Below are positions 27,545 through 37,377 of a stretch of 64,000 nucleotides of DNA, piece by piece. The translations under genes were made by a program, and so were the position numbers. The DNA comes from Butyrivibrio sp. XPD2002 (GTDB lineage Bacteria > Bacillota > Clostridia > Lachnospirales > Lachnospiraceae), in assembly GCF_000423945.1 (NCBI RefSeq), contig NZ_AUIY01000025.1:16003-80002 (forward strand). Direction: 5' to 3'. The notes under the pieces are model-generated. The model saw only the letters and a list, made by a program, of their open reading frames with translations, was not told where the DNA came from and ran no database searches. Every line of letters begins with the position of its first letter. Within the stretch, counting starts at the first letter, position 1.

Positions 27545-27599
27545 AAAAAAAGAACTTTGCAAAAGGAAAAATCATTCTCTTTTCCCAGCTGCAAAGTTC
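27545..27599 (-). terminator. Terminator of the TetR gene
   Basis: Stem GAACTTTGCA/TGCAAAGTTC with a longer internal region, followed by T7 on the minus strand, within 60 bp of the stop codon at 27608. Confidence 0.8.
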
Positions 27600-27607
27600 G
27601 CACTTAA

Positions 27608-28171
27608 TCAAAGTATTCCAAGCTCTGTAAAAACCTCGTGAAGTTTTTCCGGCATAGCATCGATCATCAGATCCGCCAGCTCCTCTTCCGATTCTTTCAT
27701 CCCTCCAAGCACCCACTTCACAGTCATGTAAATTGAGGCCTGGCAGTACATCTCAAGAATCTTTCTTATCTTCTTTTCAGGCAAAGCGCCGGATTTTTCC
27801 CTTATAAGCTTACAGTAATGCTCGAAGATCATGTAAAAATCATGCTCCTTAAGATTATTCTGCTCATCCACCTTAAAAGCGGCTGTAAAAAACAGTCTCT
27901 CTGCCTTTATGTATTTGAACTTTTTGATAAGCCCCTCTCTTAAAGTCTCTCCGCTTCCCATCTCTTTGAAGGACTGCTCGAGAAGCCTGTCAAAATACCA
28001 GTTTATAAGGTCATATTTGTCTATGAAATTGCGATAGAAGGTCTGCCTCGATACACCGCAGACCTCCACAATCTGTTTTACTGTTATGTTCTCGACAGAG
28101 GTAGTTTTCATACACTCCTTTATAGCCTCTGCCAGCTTGTACTTACTGTCATTCTGTTTGCTAATAGTCAT
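27608..28171 (-). CDS. TetR/AcrR family transcriptional regulator
   Basis: About 187 residues from the ATG at 28171; a TTG at 28183 is an alternative. The N-terminal helix-turn-helix is VKQIVEVCGVSRQTFYRNFIDKYDLI. The C-terminal ligand domain resembles the Firmicute group represented by DhaS-like activators. It follows hemW by about 20 bases and precedes fucO, so it may control fucO, but no operator was identified. Confidence 0.85.
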   Translation of the reverse strand: MTISKQNDSKYKLAEAIKECMKTTSVENITVKQIVEVCGVSRQTFYRNFIDKYDLINWYFDRLLEQSFKEMGSGETLREGLIKKFKYIKAERLFFTAAFKVDEQNNLKEHDFYMIFEHYCKLIREKSGALPEKKIRKILEMYCQASIYMTVKWVLGGMKESEEELADLMIDAMPEKLHEVFTELGIL

Positions 28172-28191
28172 TTCTAATTCCAACTCATCAT

Positions 28192-29370
28192 TTATAGTAA
28201 AAACTTCGCCATGCAGTAATTACTCAGGTCCATCCCATAATCAGTGAGATGTATGCCCTCTTCTGTCACTTCCAGAAGCTCTTCTCCGCGAAGCTCAGCT
28301 ATCACATCACCGAACATATCCGCCATCTCGCAGGAAAATCGCTTTTTAAACTCATCTCCCGAAACACCGCGAACCATGCGAAGTCCAAGGAACATGAACT
28401 CCTCCATCTGTTCTTCTTTTGTGAGCTCCTGCACCTCGGTGCGGGCCGCATCATATGCCTCTATATAGTGAGGCAGTTCAGGAGTATTCCTGTATCTTAC
28501 ACCCTTCATCAGTGAAGCTGCGCCAAGGCCAAAACCGATATAATCACCGCAGTCCCAGTACCTTACGTTGTGCCTGCACTCATATCCATCCTTCGCATAA
28601 TTGGATATCTCGTAGCGGCTGTAGCCATACTTTTCAAGAATCTCTTTTGTGCGATGATACATCTCACGCTCAGTGTCCTCATCAGGAAGGGGCAGATATC
28701 TTTTTCCATTATTTTTCTCAGAAGCTCCCTGCACAGCGCTGCTATTCTGCCCATACATCTCATAAAAGGGCGTTTCCTCCTCGATTATGAGACTATATGC
28801 GGATATATGCTCAGGCTCCGGCTCAAGGCCACATACATACTCAAGGTTATTCTCCCAGTCCCTAAGTGTCTGTCCCGGCAGGGCGCTCATCAGATCCACG
28901 TTTATATTATCAAAGCCTGCCTGCCTTGCATCAGCGTAGCACTCCTCAAACTGCTTCCTGTTGTGAATACGCCCAAGAGCCATAAGCTCCTCATTCCTTG
29001 CTGACTGAAGGCCGATGCTTATCCTGTTTATGCCTGCGTCTCTGTAGAGCCTTAAGGCCTTATAATCAGCAGTTCCGGGATTGCACTCGATTGTTATCTC
29101 AGCATCCTTAGACAGGTTATAATCCCTCTTTACTATCTCCATGATATCCGCGATATACGCTGGCTCAGGATATGTGGGCGTTCCGCCTCCTATGAAAACT
29201 GAAGTCACTTCATAGTCTTTGCATTCACCGGCACTTAGCTCTATCTCTTTTTTCAGAGCATCAAAATAAAGTGCCTGCTGCTCCCTCCCCTCCGGAAAGG
29301 AGAGGAAGTCGCAATAAAGGCACTTCTGTTTACAAAATGGTATATGTATATAAATTCCCAGACTTTTCAT
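28192..29370 (-). CDS. hemW: Radical SAM heme chaperone HemW
   Basis: 392 residues. The radical SAM cluster motif is PFCKQKCLYCDF near residue 12, followed by GGGTPTY, ECNPGT and IGLQSARNEELMALGR, and the C-terminal HemW domain with CRHNVRYWDCGDYIGFGLGA. HemW lies behind lepA in many Firmicutes, as here. These proteins resemble coproporphyrinogen III oxidase HemN but lack its extra N-terminal Cys residue and act as heme chaperones. Confidence 0.93.
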   Translation of the reverse strand: MKSLGIYIHIPFCKQKCLYCDFLSFPEGREQQALYFDALKKEIELSAGECKDYEVTSVFIGGGTPTYPEPAYIADIMEIVKRDYNLSKDAEITIECNPGTADYKALRLYRDAGINRISIGLQSARNEELMALGRIHNRKQFEECYADARQAGFDNINVDLMSALPGQTLRDWENNLEYVCGLEPEPEHISAYSLIIEEETPFYEMYGQNSSAVQGASEKNNGKRYLPLPDEDTEREMYHRTKEILEKYGYSRYEISNYAKDGYECRHNVRYWDCGDYIGFGLGAASLMKGVRYRNTPELPHYIEAYDAARTEVQELTKEEQMEEFMFLGLRMVRGVSGDEFKKRFSCEMADMFGDVIAELRGEELLEVTEEGIHLTDYGMDLSNYCMAKFLL

Positions 29371-29435
29371 AATTCCCCCTGCACGTCAGCATAGCTGACA
29401 CCTTCTCAAAAACAGAGAAGGCTTTATGAATACTC

Positions 29436-31253
29436 TTAGTTACCCTCGTCAAGCTTAAGAACGCTAAGGAATGCCTGCTGAGGTATCTCTACGCTACCAA
29501 TCTGGCGCATCTTCTTTTTACCTTCCTTCTGTTTTTCAAGAAGCTTTCTCTTACGGCTGATATCACCACCGTAGCACTTGGCAAGGACATCCTTACGCAT
29601 AGCCTTAACAGTCTCACGGGCAATGATCTTGCCGCCAACTGCAGCCTGAATCGGAATCTCAAACAGGTGTCTCGGGATCTCACCCTTAAGCTTTTCGCAC
29701 ATCTTGCGTCCACGCTCGTAGGCACCATCCTTATGAACGATAAATGAAAGCGCATCCACCTGCTCTCGGTTAATGAGAATATCAAGCTTAACAAGCTCTG
29801 ACTGCTCATAACCCTTTATCTCGTAGTCGAAGGACGCATAGCCCCTTGACCTTGATTTTAATGCATCAAAGAAATCGTAGATGATCTCGTTAAGCGGAAG
29901 CTCATACTTAAGAACCGCTCTTGTAGCCTCAATGTACTCTGTACTTATGTATCTTCCACGTCTCTCCTGACAGAGCTGCATGATAGAGCCGACATAATCG
30001 GTAGTGACCATGATCTCGCCATTAACGATAGGCTCCTCCATGTATTCAATCTCTGAAGGATCAGGAAGGTTGGACGGGTTAGTCAAATCAAATACTGTGC
30101 CATCTGTCTTGTGAACCTTATAAACAACGCCGGGAGCGGTACTTACAAGATCAAGATTGTACTCTCTCTCTAGTCTCTCCTGGATAACCTCAAGGTGCAA
30201 AAGACCAAGGAAGCCTGCTCTGAAACCGAATCCAAGAGCCTGTGAAGTCTCAGGCTCATAGAAAAGAGATGCATCATTAAGCTGAAGCTTCTCAAGCGCA
30301 TCACGAAGCTCAGGATATCTGGCTGTATCTGCAGGGTATAATCCGCAGTAAACCATAGGCATAACCTTCTTATATCCGGGAAGAGCCTCTGCACAGGGAT
30401 TCTCAGCGTCTGTAACTGTATCACCGACCCGGGCATCCTGAATATTTTTGATAGATGCAGTAAAGTATCCAACGGTTCCTGCTGAGAGCTCATCACAGGG
30501 GATGAACTGTCCGGGACCGAAGTAACCTACTTCAACTACTTCCCATGAAGCTCCTGAAGCCATGCACTTAGCAGTCATGCCTTTTTTCAAAACGCCCTCT
30601 CTTACGCGGACAAATACTATAACTCCGCGGTATGAGTCATATACTGAGTCAAAGATAAGCGCCTGAAGAGGAGCTGCAGGATCTCCCTTGGGTGCAGGAA
30701 TCTTGTGAACAACAGACTCCAGAACATCCTCAATACCTGTTCCCATCTTAGCTGAAACAAGAGGCGCGTCGTGGGCTTCAATACCGATAACGTCCTCTAT
30801 CTCTTCCTTAACCTCATCAGGTCTCGCGCTGGGGAGGTCTATCTTATTTATTACAGGAAAAACATCAAGGTCATGATCAAGTGCAAGATAAACATTTGCA
30901 AGAGTCTGAGCCTCAACACCCTGAGTAGCATCAACAACAAGGATTGCACCATCGCAGGCAGCAAGGCTTCGTGAAACCTCATAACCAAAGTCTACATGTC
31001 CGGGAGTGTCAATCATGTTGAAAACATATTCCTCGCCGTCCTTAGCCTTATATACCATTCGGACAGCCTGAGACTTGATCGTAATTCCTCTCTCACGCTC
31101 GATCTCCATGTTATCCAGAACCTGGTTCTGCATCTCTCTGCTGGTGAGGACACCCGTTGTCTCGATCATACGATCGGCAAGTGTTGATTTGCCGTGATCA
31201 ATATGGGCTACTATACAAAAATTTCTTATTTTACTCTGATCAAATTCTGACAT
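29436..31253 (-). CDS. lepA: Elongation factor 4 (LepA)
   Basis: 605 residues, normal length. The GTPase domain has [32 protein letters not shown] and NKIDLP; the C-terminal domain ends with [20 protein letters not shown] typical of LepA. It back-translocates or remodels stalled ribosomes. GGAG precedes ATG and it starts the lepA-hemW-tetR unit. Confidence 0.97.
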   Translation of the reverse strand: MSEFDQSKIRNFCIVAHIDHGKSTLADRMIETTGVLTSREMQNQVLDNMEIERERGITIKSQAVRMVYKAKDGEEYVFNMIDTPGHVDFGYEVSRSLAACDGAILVVDATQGVEAQTLANVYLALDHDLDVFPVINKIDLPSARPDEVKEEIEDVIGIEAHDAPLVSAKMGTGIEDVLESVVHKIPAPKGDPAAPLQALIFDSVYDSYRGVIVFVRVREGVLKKGMTAKCMASGASWEVVEVGYFGPGQFIPCDELSAGTVGYFTASIKNIQDARVGDTVTDAENPCAEALPGYKKVMPMVYCGLYPADTARYPELRDALEKLQLNDASLFYEPETSQALGFGFRAGFLGLLHLEVIQERLEREYNLDLVSTAPGVVYKVHKTDGTVFDLTNPSNLPDPSEIEYMEEPIVNGEIMVTTDYVGSIMQLCQERRGRYISTEYIEATRAVLKYELPLNEIIYDFFDALKSRSRGYASFDYEIKGYEQSELVKLDILINREQVDALSFIVHKDGAYERGRKMCEKLKGEIPRHLFEIPIQAAVGGKIIARETVKAMRKDVLAKCYGGDISRKRKLLEKQKEGKKKMRQIGSVEIPQQAFLSVLKLDEGN

Positions 31254-31551
31254 TGTACTCCAAATTCCATTCTAATAATTCTAATGCGCCAACTCTATGG
31301 CAAACTATGAATAATCATACCATAATTGTGCCATCCTTCACAATGCTGCGAGTAAAAACGTTCCCCGAGGCTCTGTATTGCAAGAATTTCCCTCTTTGAA
31401 AGTTTTGTAAAGCACGGATAAATGTTGTATTAAATCTTCTTAAAAACGGATTATTTTGCGTTTTTGTATTGTATTATGATGCCATAACCATGTGCATACT
31501 GCAGATGTACGTTAATCTTTGCAGAAAAGTTTTAAGTTGAGAGGTGCGCCT
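31254..31551. other. Divergent intergenic region between lepA and secreted protein gene
   Basis: 298 bp, AT-rich. It should contain promoters for lepA and for the secreted protein gene; a run GTATTGTATTATGATG at about 31466-31481 looks like a -10 region for the plus strand but no matching -35 at 17 bp was found. No RNA element recognised. Confidence 0.4.
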
Positions 31552-32199
31552 ATGAAGAGTATTATAAAAAATGCATCATTAATGCTTTTATCATTAGTTC
31601 TTGTAGTATCATTTTGTGTTACCCCTGTAAGGGCAGCCGGATTTTCTGTTGGAACCACAGAGGGTGATACCTATGCAAACGAGTTTTTCGGGAAAAAGCT
31701 CGTACTTCCCAAAGGATATACCTTCCTTGAGGGTCAGGAGCTGGCCACCCAGTCAGGAACCCCTCTTAAGGAGTTAAATGATCCCGCAGGGCTGGTAAAG
31801 ACCATAGACGGCGGTGATTCTGTTATCATCTGCTATGCATTCGACAGCACAGGAAAAAACAATATAAATGTAAGTCTTGCAAAGATAGACATGGATAACG
31901 AGCAAGAGGTCATGAATATCCTCAAGGATTTTCTGAGTGACCTTTATACCTCCTCCGGATACGTAGTAAACAAGCTTGAAGTAAATAAGAAGAAGGTAGC
32001 CGGCGAAGACCATTATGTACTTTCTGCTGATTTATCAATAGGCGATGTTGACTGCTATCAGGAAGCAGTAACCTTCCTTAAGGACGGATATGCAATGACA
32101 CTTACAGCTTCCGCATTCACAACTGATGAGACAGACAAAGCTATAGCAAACATTGAAAATACAAATATATCACTTGACACAAAGGCCACAAATGGATAA
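31552..32199 (+). CDS. Secreted hypothetical protein (215 aa)
   Basis: Start at 31552 with GAGAGGTG upstream and a classic signal peptide (KNASLMLLSLVLVVSFCVTPVRAA, cleavage after AAG or ARAA region). The mature part, about 190 residues, alternates beta strands and acidic turns (GKKLVLPKGYTFLEGQE, GDSVIICYAFD) and has no known motif that could be recognised. Monocistronic and immediately before rpsT. Confidence 0.75.
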   Translation: MKSIIKNASLMLLSLVLVVSFCVTPVRAAGFSVGTTEGDTYANEFFGKKLVLPKGYTFLEGQELATQSGTPLKELNDPAGLVKTIDGGDSVIICYAFDSTGKNNINVSLAKIDMDNEQEVMNILKDFLSDLYTSSGYVVNKLEVNKKKVAGEDHYVLSADLSIGDVDCYQEAVTFLKDGYAMTLTASAFTTDETDKAIANIENTNISLDTKATNG

Positions 32200-32300
32200 A
32201 ATATTTTGGTGTATGTGGCATTGACTGTCCGTGTCCGGTTTCATAGCCATATAACTTAGATGACAATTCAATCTTTTAGTAATATTTTATGGAGGAAGTT

Positions 32301-32564
32301 ATGGCTAATATTAAGTCTGCTAAGAAGAGAATTCTTACAAATCAGAAGAAAGCTGCTAGAAATCAGGCTATCAAGTCTGCTGTAAAGACAGAGATCAAGA
32401 AGGTTAGAACAGCAATCGAGGCTGGCAACAAGGATGAGGCTGCTAAGGCACTTCTTGCTGCTACATCAGCAATCGACAAGGCTGAGTCTAAGGGCGTATT
32501 CAAGAAGAATACAGCTTCCAGAAAAGTTTCACGTCTTGCTCAGGCTGTTAACAAGATTCAGTAA
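32301..32564 (+). CDS. rpsT: 30S ribosomal protein S20
   Basis: 87 residues from the ATG at 32301 (GGAGGAAGTT upstream), with the family start ANIKSAKKRI and a Lys/Ala-rich helical body. It binds 16S rRNA early in small-subunit assembly. Followed by a strong terminator. Confidence 0.97.
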   Translation: MANIKSAKKRILTNQKKAARNQAIKSAVKTEIKKVRTAIEAGNKDEAAKALLAATSAIDKAESKGVFKKNTASRKVSRLAQAVNKIQ

Positions 32565-32589
32565 GATAATATATATGAACTTTAAAAAC

Positions 32590-32630
32590 CCCGAAGATAT
32601 CTTCTCACCGATATCTTCGGGATTTTTTTA
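32590..32630 (+). terminator. Terminator of rpsT
   Basis: Stem CCCGAAGATAT/ATATCTTCGGG with a 10-nt loop and then AT7 on the plus strand. Confidence 0.9.
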
Positions 32631-32668
32631 TGTCTTTTCACAAGCACTCTGAGTGAATTTCCACTAAA

Positions 32669-32696
32669 GAAAAATACCTCCCATTGATATGGGAGG
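32669..32696 (-). terminator. Terminator of the CobW/YcgQ-like fusion gene
   Basis: Perfect stem CCTCCCAT/ATGGGAGG with a 4-nt loop followed on the minus strand by TATTTTT, 11 bp behind the stop codon at 32708. Confidence 0.85.
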
Positions 32697-32707
32697 CATA
32701 ATCATTA

Positions 32708-33676
32708 TCATACTTCAGGATTTGAAAAATCTATAACGGGATTCTTAGGCTCTGATACATGCTCAAGCTCAACTACGTTAAGAAGAGGTCCAACTCCCTG
32801 ATATTCAGGAACAAGTGCCTTTCTGACTTCAGCAGTTATCTTGATCCACTCCTTCTCTTTCAGTTCAGGAGCCTTATCATACTCACATTTAAAGCCTAAA
32901 AACTGCATATCATCTGCGCAGCAGGTCATAGCCATCCTTCCGGGAACAAAGGCGTTATCCGCCATGTCAAAGGGCTTAGCTACCATAGCTGTAAAGCTTA
33001 CCTTCTTGCCATCGTATCTGTCTACATGCTCAAGAGCATCAAGATAGAACATTCCATAGCCAAAATTGTTAAGCTCGATGGGATCCTGATTAAGGTCAAA
33101 GGGAAGATCCTCATCAAGAGTAACATCAACCTCGCCGTTCATATCCTCGAAAATAATATCAGCCTTCTGATTTATGGCCTTTACATTTCTCTTATAGGTA
33201 GCAAGATCCTCTATTCCATCACATCTGTTGAACAGGATGAGCTCAGAATTTCTGAGCTGCTCAGAGAGCAGTGACTTCATATTGGTGAAATAGAGCTCGA
33301 AGTTAGAAGCATCAATGATTGTGATCTGCTGCTCCAGTCTCCATGCCTTAGGAAGGCGGAAATTCTTAAAATTCCACATTCCGTTAAACTCTATCAGTAC
33401 TCTCTCAGGATCATACTTTGCTTCCAGAGCCATGAGAGTTGCAGGAGTGAAATCCTCCTCGTCCTCAATGGTCTCAAGAATGGTATTGGTAGCAGCAAGA
33501 AGCTTTTCATCATATTCATTCTCGCCCTCTTCGCAGACGATAAGAAGAGTCTCTCCCTTTGTCTTAAAATAGGGCTGAGCCAGTGTATATTTGAAAAAGT
33601 CTGTCTTTCCGCTATCCAGAAATCCATTTATTACATAAACCGGTTTCATTTTCTTTTCTCTTTTCCTTCCAAACAT
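32708..33676 (-). CDS. CobW-type GTPase fused to a YcgQ/TIGR03943-like C-terminal domain
   Basis: 322 residues. The N-terminal half has a Walker A-like NGFLDSGKTDF near residue 18 and a CobW-like order (LIEFNGMWN, IDASNF, ILFNRCDG) but lacks the CxCC metal motif. The last ~110 residues (GKKVSFTAMVAKPF, FVPGRMAMTCCADD, FLGFKCEY, WIKITAEVR) match the soluble C-terminal domain of YcgQ/TIGR03943 proteins, which in Bacillus are partners of CobW-like zinc proteins. It lies 30 bases after a second, His-rich CobW GTPase, with which it is co-transcribed. Likely a metal (zinc) handling pair; the fusion is unusual. A Met at residue 10 is an alternative start. Confidence 0.75.
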   Translation of the reverse strand: MFGRKREKKMKPVYVINGFLDSGKTDFFKYTLAQPYFKTKGETLLIVCEEGENEYDEKLLAATNTILETIEDEEDFTPATLMALEAKYDPERVLIEFNGMWNFKNFRLPKAWRLEQQITIIDASNFELYFTNMKSLLSEQLRNSELILFNRCDGIEDLATYKRNVKAINQKADIIFEDMNGEVDVTLDEDLPFDLNQDPIELNNFGYGMFYLDALEHVDRYDGKKVSFTAMVAKPFDMADNAFVPGRMAMTCCADDMQFLGFKCEYDKAPELKEKEWIKITAEVRKALVPEYQGVGPLLNVVELEHVSEPKNPVIDFSNPEV

Positions 33677-33706
33677 AAATAGGTCGTCTCCATCAAAAGG
33701 AAATCA

Positions 33707-34975
33707 TTAAAGCTTTCTTCTAAAGAGCTTCTCGAGGTTATCCTGATTAAGCTCAGCTCCGATTACACAGAACTTACCTGTTACATCAGCTGAACCCTCT
33801 CTGATAGTAGGCTCACCGGGTACATAGTCAAATTCGATCCATCCGCCGTTTTCATCGGGAACCATTCCCTTTGCACGAAGAACAACACCGAAGGTCTCCT
33901 CATCCTCAAGTCTGCCAAGCATTGCCTCGATCTCAGACTTATTGTACTTAGCGGGAGTCTCCATTCCCCAGCTGACGAAGATATCATCCGCATCATGGTG
34001 GTGATCGTGCTCATGGTCGTGATGATGTTCATGTTCGTGGTCATGGTCATGATGATGTTCATGTTCGTGGTGATGCTCGTGCTCATGATCGTGGTCGTGG
34101 CTGTGAACACTTGCCGAGGTATCTTCGAGGCTAGTGTGAACGTGTTCCGGCGAGCTATGCGAGAGCGGAACTTCCTTATGTTCATGTTCATGTTCGTGGT
34201 CATGCTCATGCTCGTGTTCATGATCATGATCGTCGTGGTCATGGTCATGCTTGTGTGCTCTGTAAACAGTTACACCCTCTTCATCAGTGAACTTCTCAGA
34301 GCCATGATCGTGGTGATGATGGTGCTCCTCAGCCTTCTGAGCAAGAACCTCCTTAAGAAGCTCTGCCTCAAGGTCATGATTGCCCTCGAATGTATCAAGC
34401 ACTTCCTTACCATCAAGCTGATCAAGGGGTGTTGTGATAATTGTTGCCTTAGGATTGTGCTGACGGATAAGCTCTACAGCAGTCTCGATCTTGGCAGCAT
34501 CAGCCTTGTCTGTTCTTGTAAGAAGGATAGTTCCTGCATTCTCGATCTGGTTTGTGAAGAACTCACCAAAGTTCTTGATGTAGATCTTAGCCTTGCTAAC
34601 GTCAACAACTGTAACTGCGCTGTTCATAGTTACTTCAGTCATTCCGTCTGCAACGTTCTGAATTGCTCTCATAACGTCTGAAAGCTTACCAACACCTGAG
34701 GGCTCGATGAGGATTCTCTCAGGTGCATAAGTATCCATAACTTCCTTAAGTGATGTACCGAAGTCTCCAACAAGTGAGCAGCAGATACAACCTGAATTCA
34801 TCTCTCTGATATCGATTCCTGACTCCTTAAGGAATCCGCCATCAATACCGATCTCACCAAACTCATTCTCTATAAGTACAGTCTTGGTTCCTGCAAGAGC
34901 TTCCTTCAAAAGCTTCTTAATAAGAGTAGTCTTACCTGCTCCCAGGAAACCGGATATAATATCAATCTTTGTCAT
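33707..34975 (-). CDS. CobW family GTP-binding metallochaperone with large His-rich tract
   Basis: About 422 residues from the ATG at 34975 (GGAG ten bases upstream; a GTG three codons earlier is too close). The GTPase has Walker A GFLGAGKTT, the metal-binding NSGCICC motif (CxCC) and LTRTDKADA. Residues about 220-330 are dominated by His, Asp and Glu in HDHEHEH-type runs, an evident metal store or sensor, interrupted by a Ser/Thr-rich segment. The CobW C-terminal domain follows (RAKGMVPDENGGWIEFDYV). Family members deliver zinc or cobalt to client enzymes. Transcribed with the GTPase fusion downstream from a strong promoter at 35033-35061. Confidence 0.88.
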   Translation of the reverse strand: MTKIDIISGFLGAGKTTLIKKLLKEALAGTKTVLIENEFGEIGIDGGFLKESGIDIREMNSGCICCSLVGDFGTSLKEVMDTYAPERILIEPSGVGKLSDVMRAIQNVADGMTEVTMNSAVTVVDVSKAKIYIKNFGEFFTNQIENAGTILLTRTDKADAAKIETAVELIRQHNPKATIITTPLDQLDGKEVLDTFEGNHDLEAELLKEVLAQKAEEHHHHHDHGSEKFTDEEGVTVYRAHKHDHDHDDHDHEHEHEHDHEHEHEHKEVPLSHSSPEHVHTSLEDTSASVHSHDHDHEHEHHHEHEHHHDHDHEHEHHHDHEHDHHHDADDIFVSWGMETPAKYNKSEIEAMLGRLEDEETFGVVLRAKGMVPDENGGWIEFDYVPGEPTIREGSADVTGKFCVIGAELNQDNLEKLFRRKL

Positions 34976-35032
34976 TTCAATCACACTCCGTTCTTAATTA
35001 TATGTGCTTCTATTACAAGTTATTCACCGCAT

Positions 35033-35061
35033 ATTTTATCCCCAGCATAGTTAATAGTCAA
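35033..35061 (-). promoter_or_regulatory. Promoter of the CobW gene pair
   Basis: TTGACT (35061-35056), 17-bp spacer, TAAAAT (35038-35033), about 60 bp before the start codon. No clear Zur palindrome could be defined by eye. Confidence 0.75.
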
Positions 35062-35122
35062 GAAAACCTGTTAGCCTTTGCTATTATCCGATATGCTGAA
35101 AACATCCTGATAAATCATAGAA

Positions 35123-36496
35123 TCAGAAATTAACTGCTTTATTCTGTGCATGTTTTTTCAATTTTCCCATCTCAAGAAAATATGTCACCACCAGAATAAT
35201 ATCCGCCAATATCCAGGCACTGATCTCTCCATAATAAATTCCACTGCAGCCTATAAGTCTCGTAAGAATAAGTGCGCAGGATACTCTCATAACAAGCTGC
35301 CCCATGCTTGAAACCATTGGAATCACAGTGTTTCCAAGGCCCTGAAGGGATGCCCTCATAATGTATAGCATGTAAAGCAGCGGATAAAAGATGCCCAGAA
35401 CCACAAGATAATCATGTCCATAGGCAAATATCTCCTCAGAAGCCGAAGCCCTGTCCACAAAAAGTCCCATTGCCGCTTCTCCAAAGAAAATCATGATAAA
35501 CGAACACATAAGCGCAGTGATAATTCCCATCGCCAGGCTTATCCGTACTCCGCTCTTTATTCTGTCAGTTCTGCCTGCGCCATAGTTTTGTGAAACATAA
35601 GCCACGACAGCCATACTATAGGATGAAGCCGCAATTTCAAGAAGCGCATATATCTTACCTGCTATCGTGTATCCTGTAAGGAAACTGATCTCATACTGAT
35701 TCACACACCTTATGACAATAAGTCCGCCTATAGCAGTTATCACGCTCTGAAAAGCCATTGGCAAACCTACTTCCAAAAGCTCCCAAACTTTTGCTAAATT
35801 CCCAGTAGTTGATACACTCTCTGAAAAGTGCTTTGTTTCTTTTCTTATTTCAAAAACATGATATCCACAGATAACCATGACAAGGGCCTCGGAAATCACC
35901 GTTCCAAGAGCAGCCCCTGCTATGCCCATTTTCATAATGCATATAAAAACAAGGTCAAGGATAATATTACAGATAGAAGAAACCGTCATAGCCATAAGAT
36001 GAATGCGGCTGTTCCCGCGGCTCCTAAGCACAGCCGCAAAAAACTGATAGAACACAAGAAACGGAATTCCTGCAAATAGCACATTCACATAGGTTCTTGC
36101 GTACTCAAAGGCCTCTTCTTTTGTTCCGATTATTCTAAGAAACAGTCCCGAAAATAACAAAAGCAGAACTACAAAGACTACTGATATAGCAAGACATATT
36201 AGTCGGGATTTTTTATAGTAATCCTCAAAGGCTTTCTCATTCTTTTCGCCAAACTTTTTCCCGAGAATGACCGAAAAGCCCTGTATAAGGCCAATCAAAA
36301 ATCCATTCACAAGAAAAATAAGCCATTCAGTTCCGCCGATTGCAGCAAGGGCGATGGCACTTATCTTCTTTCCAATGATGATGCCGTCAACGACAGTATA
36401 TAGCTGCTGAAAAACATTTCCCATCATCATGGAAACAGCAAATGAAAATATTAATTTAAACGGATTCCCCCTGGTTAGATCTTTATCTTTGCTCAC
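35123..36496 (-). CDS. MATE family efflux transporter
   Basis: 457 residues with twelve hydrophobic segments and MATE features (NPFKLIFSFAVSMMMGNVFQQLYTVVDGIIIGK at the start is split by GNV; QNYGAGRTDRI near residue 310). Such antiporters export drugs or metabolites using Na+ or H+. It begins at GTG overlapping the stop of the serine protease gene (GTGA), so the two are coupled. Confidence 0.9.
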   Translation of the reverse strand: MSKDKDLTRGNPFKLIFSFAVSMMMGNVFQQLYTVVDGIIIGKKISAIALAAIGGTEWLIFLVNGFLIGLIQGFSVILGKKFGEKNEKAFEDYYKKSRLICLAISVVFVVLLLLFSGLFLRIIGTKEEAFEYARTYVNVLFAGIPFLVFYQFFAAVLRSRGNSRIHLMAMTVSSICNIILDLVFICIMKMGIAGAALGTVISEALVMVICGYHVFEIRKETKHFSESVSTTGNLAKVWELLEVGLPMAFQSVITAIGGLIVIRCVNQYEISFLTGYTIAGKIYALLEIAASSYSMAVVAYVSQNYGAGRTDRIKSGVRISLAMGIITALMCSFIMIFFGEAAMGLFVDRASASEEIFAYGHDYLVVLGIFYPLLYMLYIMRASLQGLGNTVIPMVSSMGQLVMRVSCALILTRLIGCSGIYYGEISAWILADIILVVTYFLEMGKLKKHAQNKAVNF

Positions 36497-37329
36497 TCTG
36501 TACCCTCAACAAGCTTTCTAATATCAGCCAGCCTTACGGCCACCATCTCTTTTTTATCCGAACCGCCCACAAGCATTCCTACATAATTGCCGTTAATGTC
36601 AAACACCCCACCGCCTGACATTCCGCTATGCGCGTCGCATTTCACATAAAGCATATTGTAGCCGTAATCCCTGACCATTATATCAGGATTTATAACCGGG
36701 CCATAGACGTACTTATAGCCTATTCCGGTGTCCTTCCCGAAATAATCGTAGGTCTGGACCTCCTTGGCATTGACTACATGCTCTGAGTCCAATGAAAACA
36801 CCACTTCATTTTTCTTCTTATCAAAATCGGATATAACCTCATAATGGGGCTTCACACTGCGAAGCCTCATAAGATTAAAAGCATCGATGTCGGAAGTTTT
36901 CACGCTGACAACAGCGGCATCATAATAATTATCTACCGCTTCAAGCGTCGCATCAGCAATATAACCATTATAAAAAATCACATAATTACTGCCAGCATCA
37001 CTCCAGGTCTTAACCACATGCCTGGCAGTCAGAATCAAAATCTTCTCTTCATCTACAGAAATAATATTTCCCGTGCCATACTCAGAGCCCACCTGGATCT
37101 GAACAGTTGATGGCCTCACATTCAGCGCTGTCCTTATCAGATTATCCTCAGTCTCTTCATTATCCTTAGCCACAGGAACAGCAAAAGCCTCGCACTCAAT
37201 CATGTCCTTAGCCACTTCCTCCGGCCTAGGCCCCTGGGCCTTAACCTCGAGTTCAGTCACCCCAAACACATTAGCCCCGAATACTATCCCTATAGTTAGA
37301 AGTATTACTGAAAAATTCCTCAACCCCAT
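36493..37329 (-). CDS. Secreted trypsin-like serine protease
   Basis: 278 residues with an N-terminal signal or anchor helix (FSVILLTIGIVFGANVFGV). The chymotrypsin-fold triad is visible as His in LTARHVV, Asp in YYDAAVV and Ser in AHSGMSGGGVF. There is no PDZ domain, unlike HtrA. The product probably works outside the membrane. It is translationally coupled to the MATE exporter downstream, an unusual pairing. Confidence 0.87.
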   Translation of the reverse strand: MGLRNFSVILLTIGIVFGANVFGVTELEVKAQGPRPEEVAKDMIECEAFAVPVAKDNEETEDNLIRTALNVRPSTVQIQVGSEYGTGNIISVDEEKILILTARHVVKTWSDAGSNYVIFYNGYIADATLEAVDNYYDAAVVSVKTSDIDAFNLMRLRSVKPHYEVISDFDKKKNEVVFSLDSEHVVNAKEVQTYDYFGKDTGIGYKYVYGPVINPDIMVRDYGYNMLYVKCDAHSGMSGGGVFDINGNYVGMLVGGSDKKEMVAVRLADIRKLVEGTE

Positions 37330-37377
37330 AGCTACTCATCTTCCCAAATGGATATGCTCACCCAAATATGTAGTGGT

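Noticed and set aside
33995..34681. 228-residue plus-strand ORF rich in Val/Met opposite the His-rich CobW gene
   Set aside because: It is the complement of the GAC/CAT-rich repeat tract; no RBS, and the CobW frame has clear motifs.
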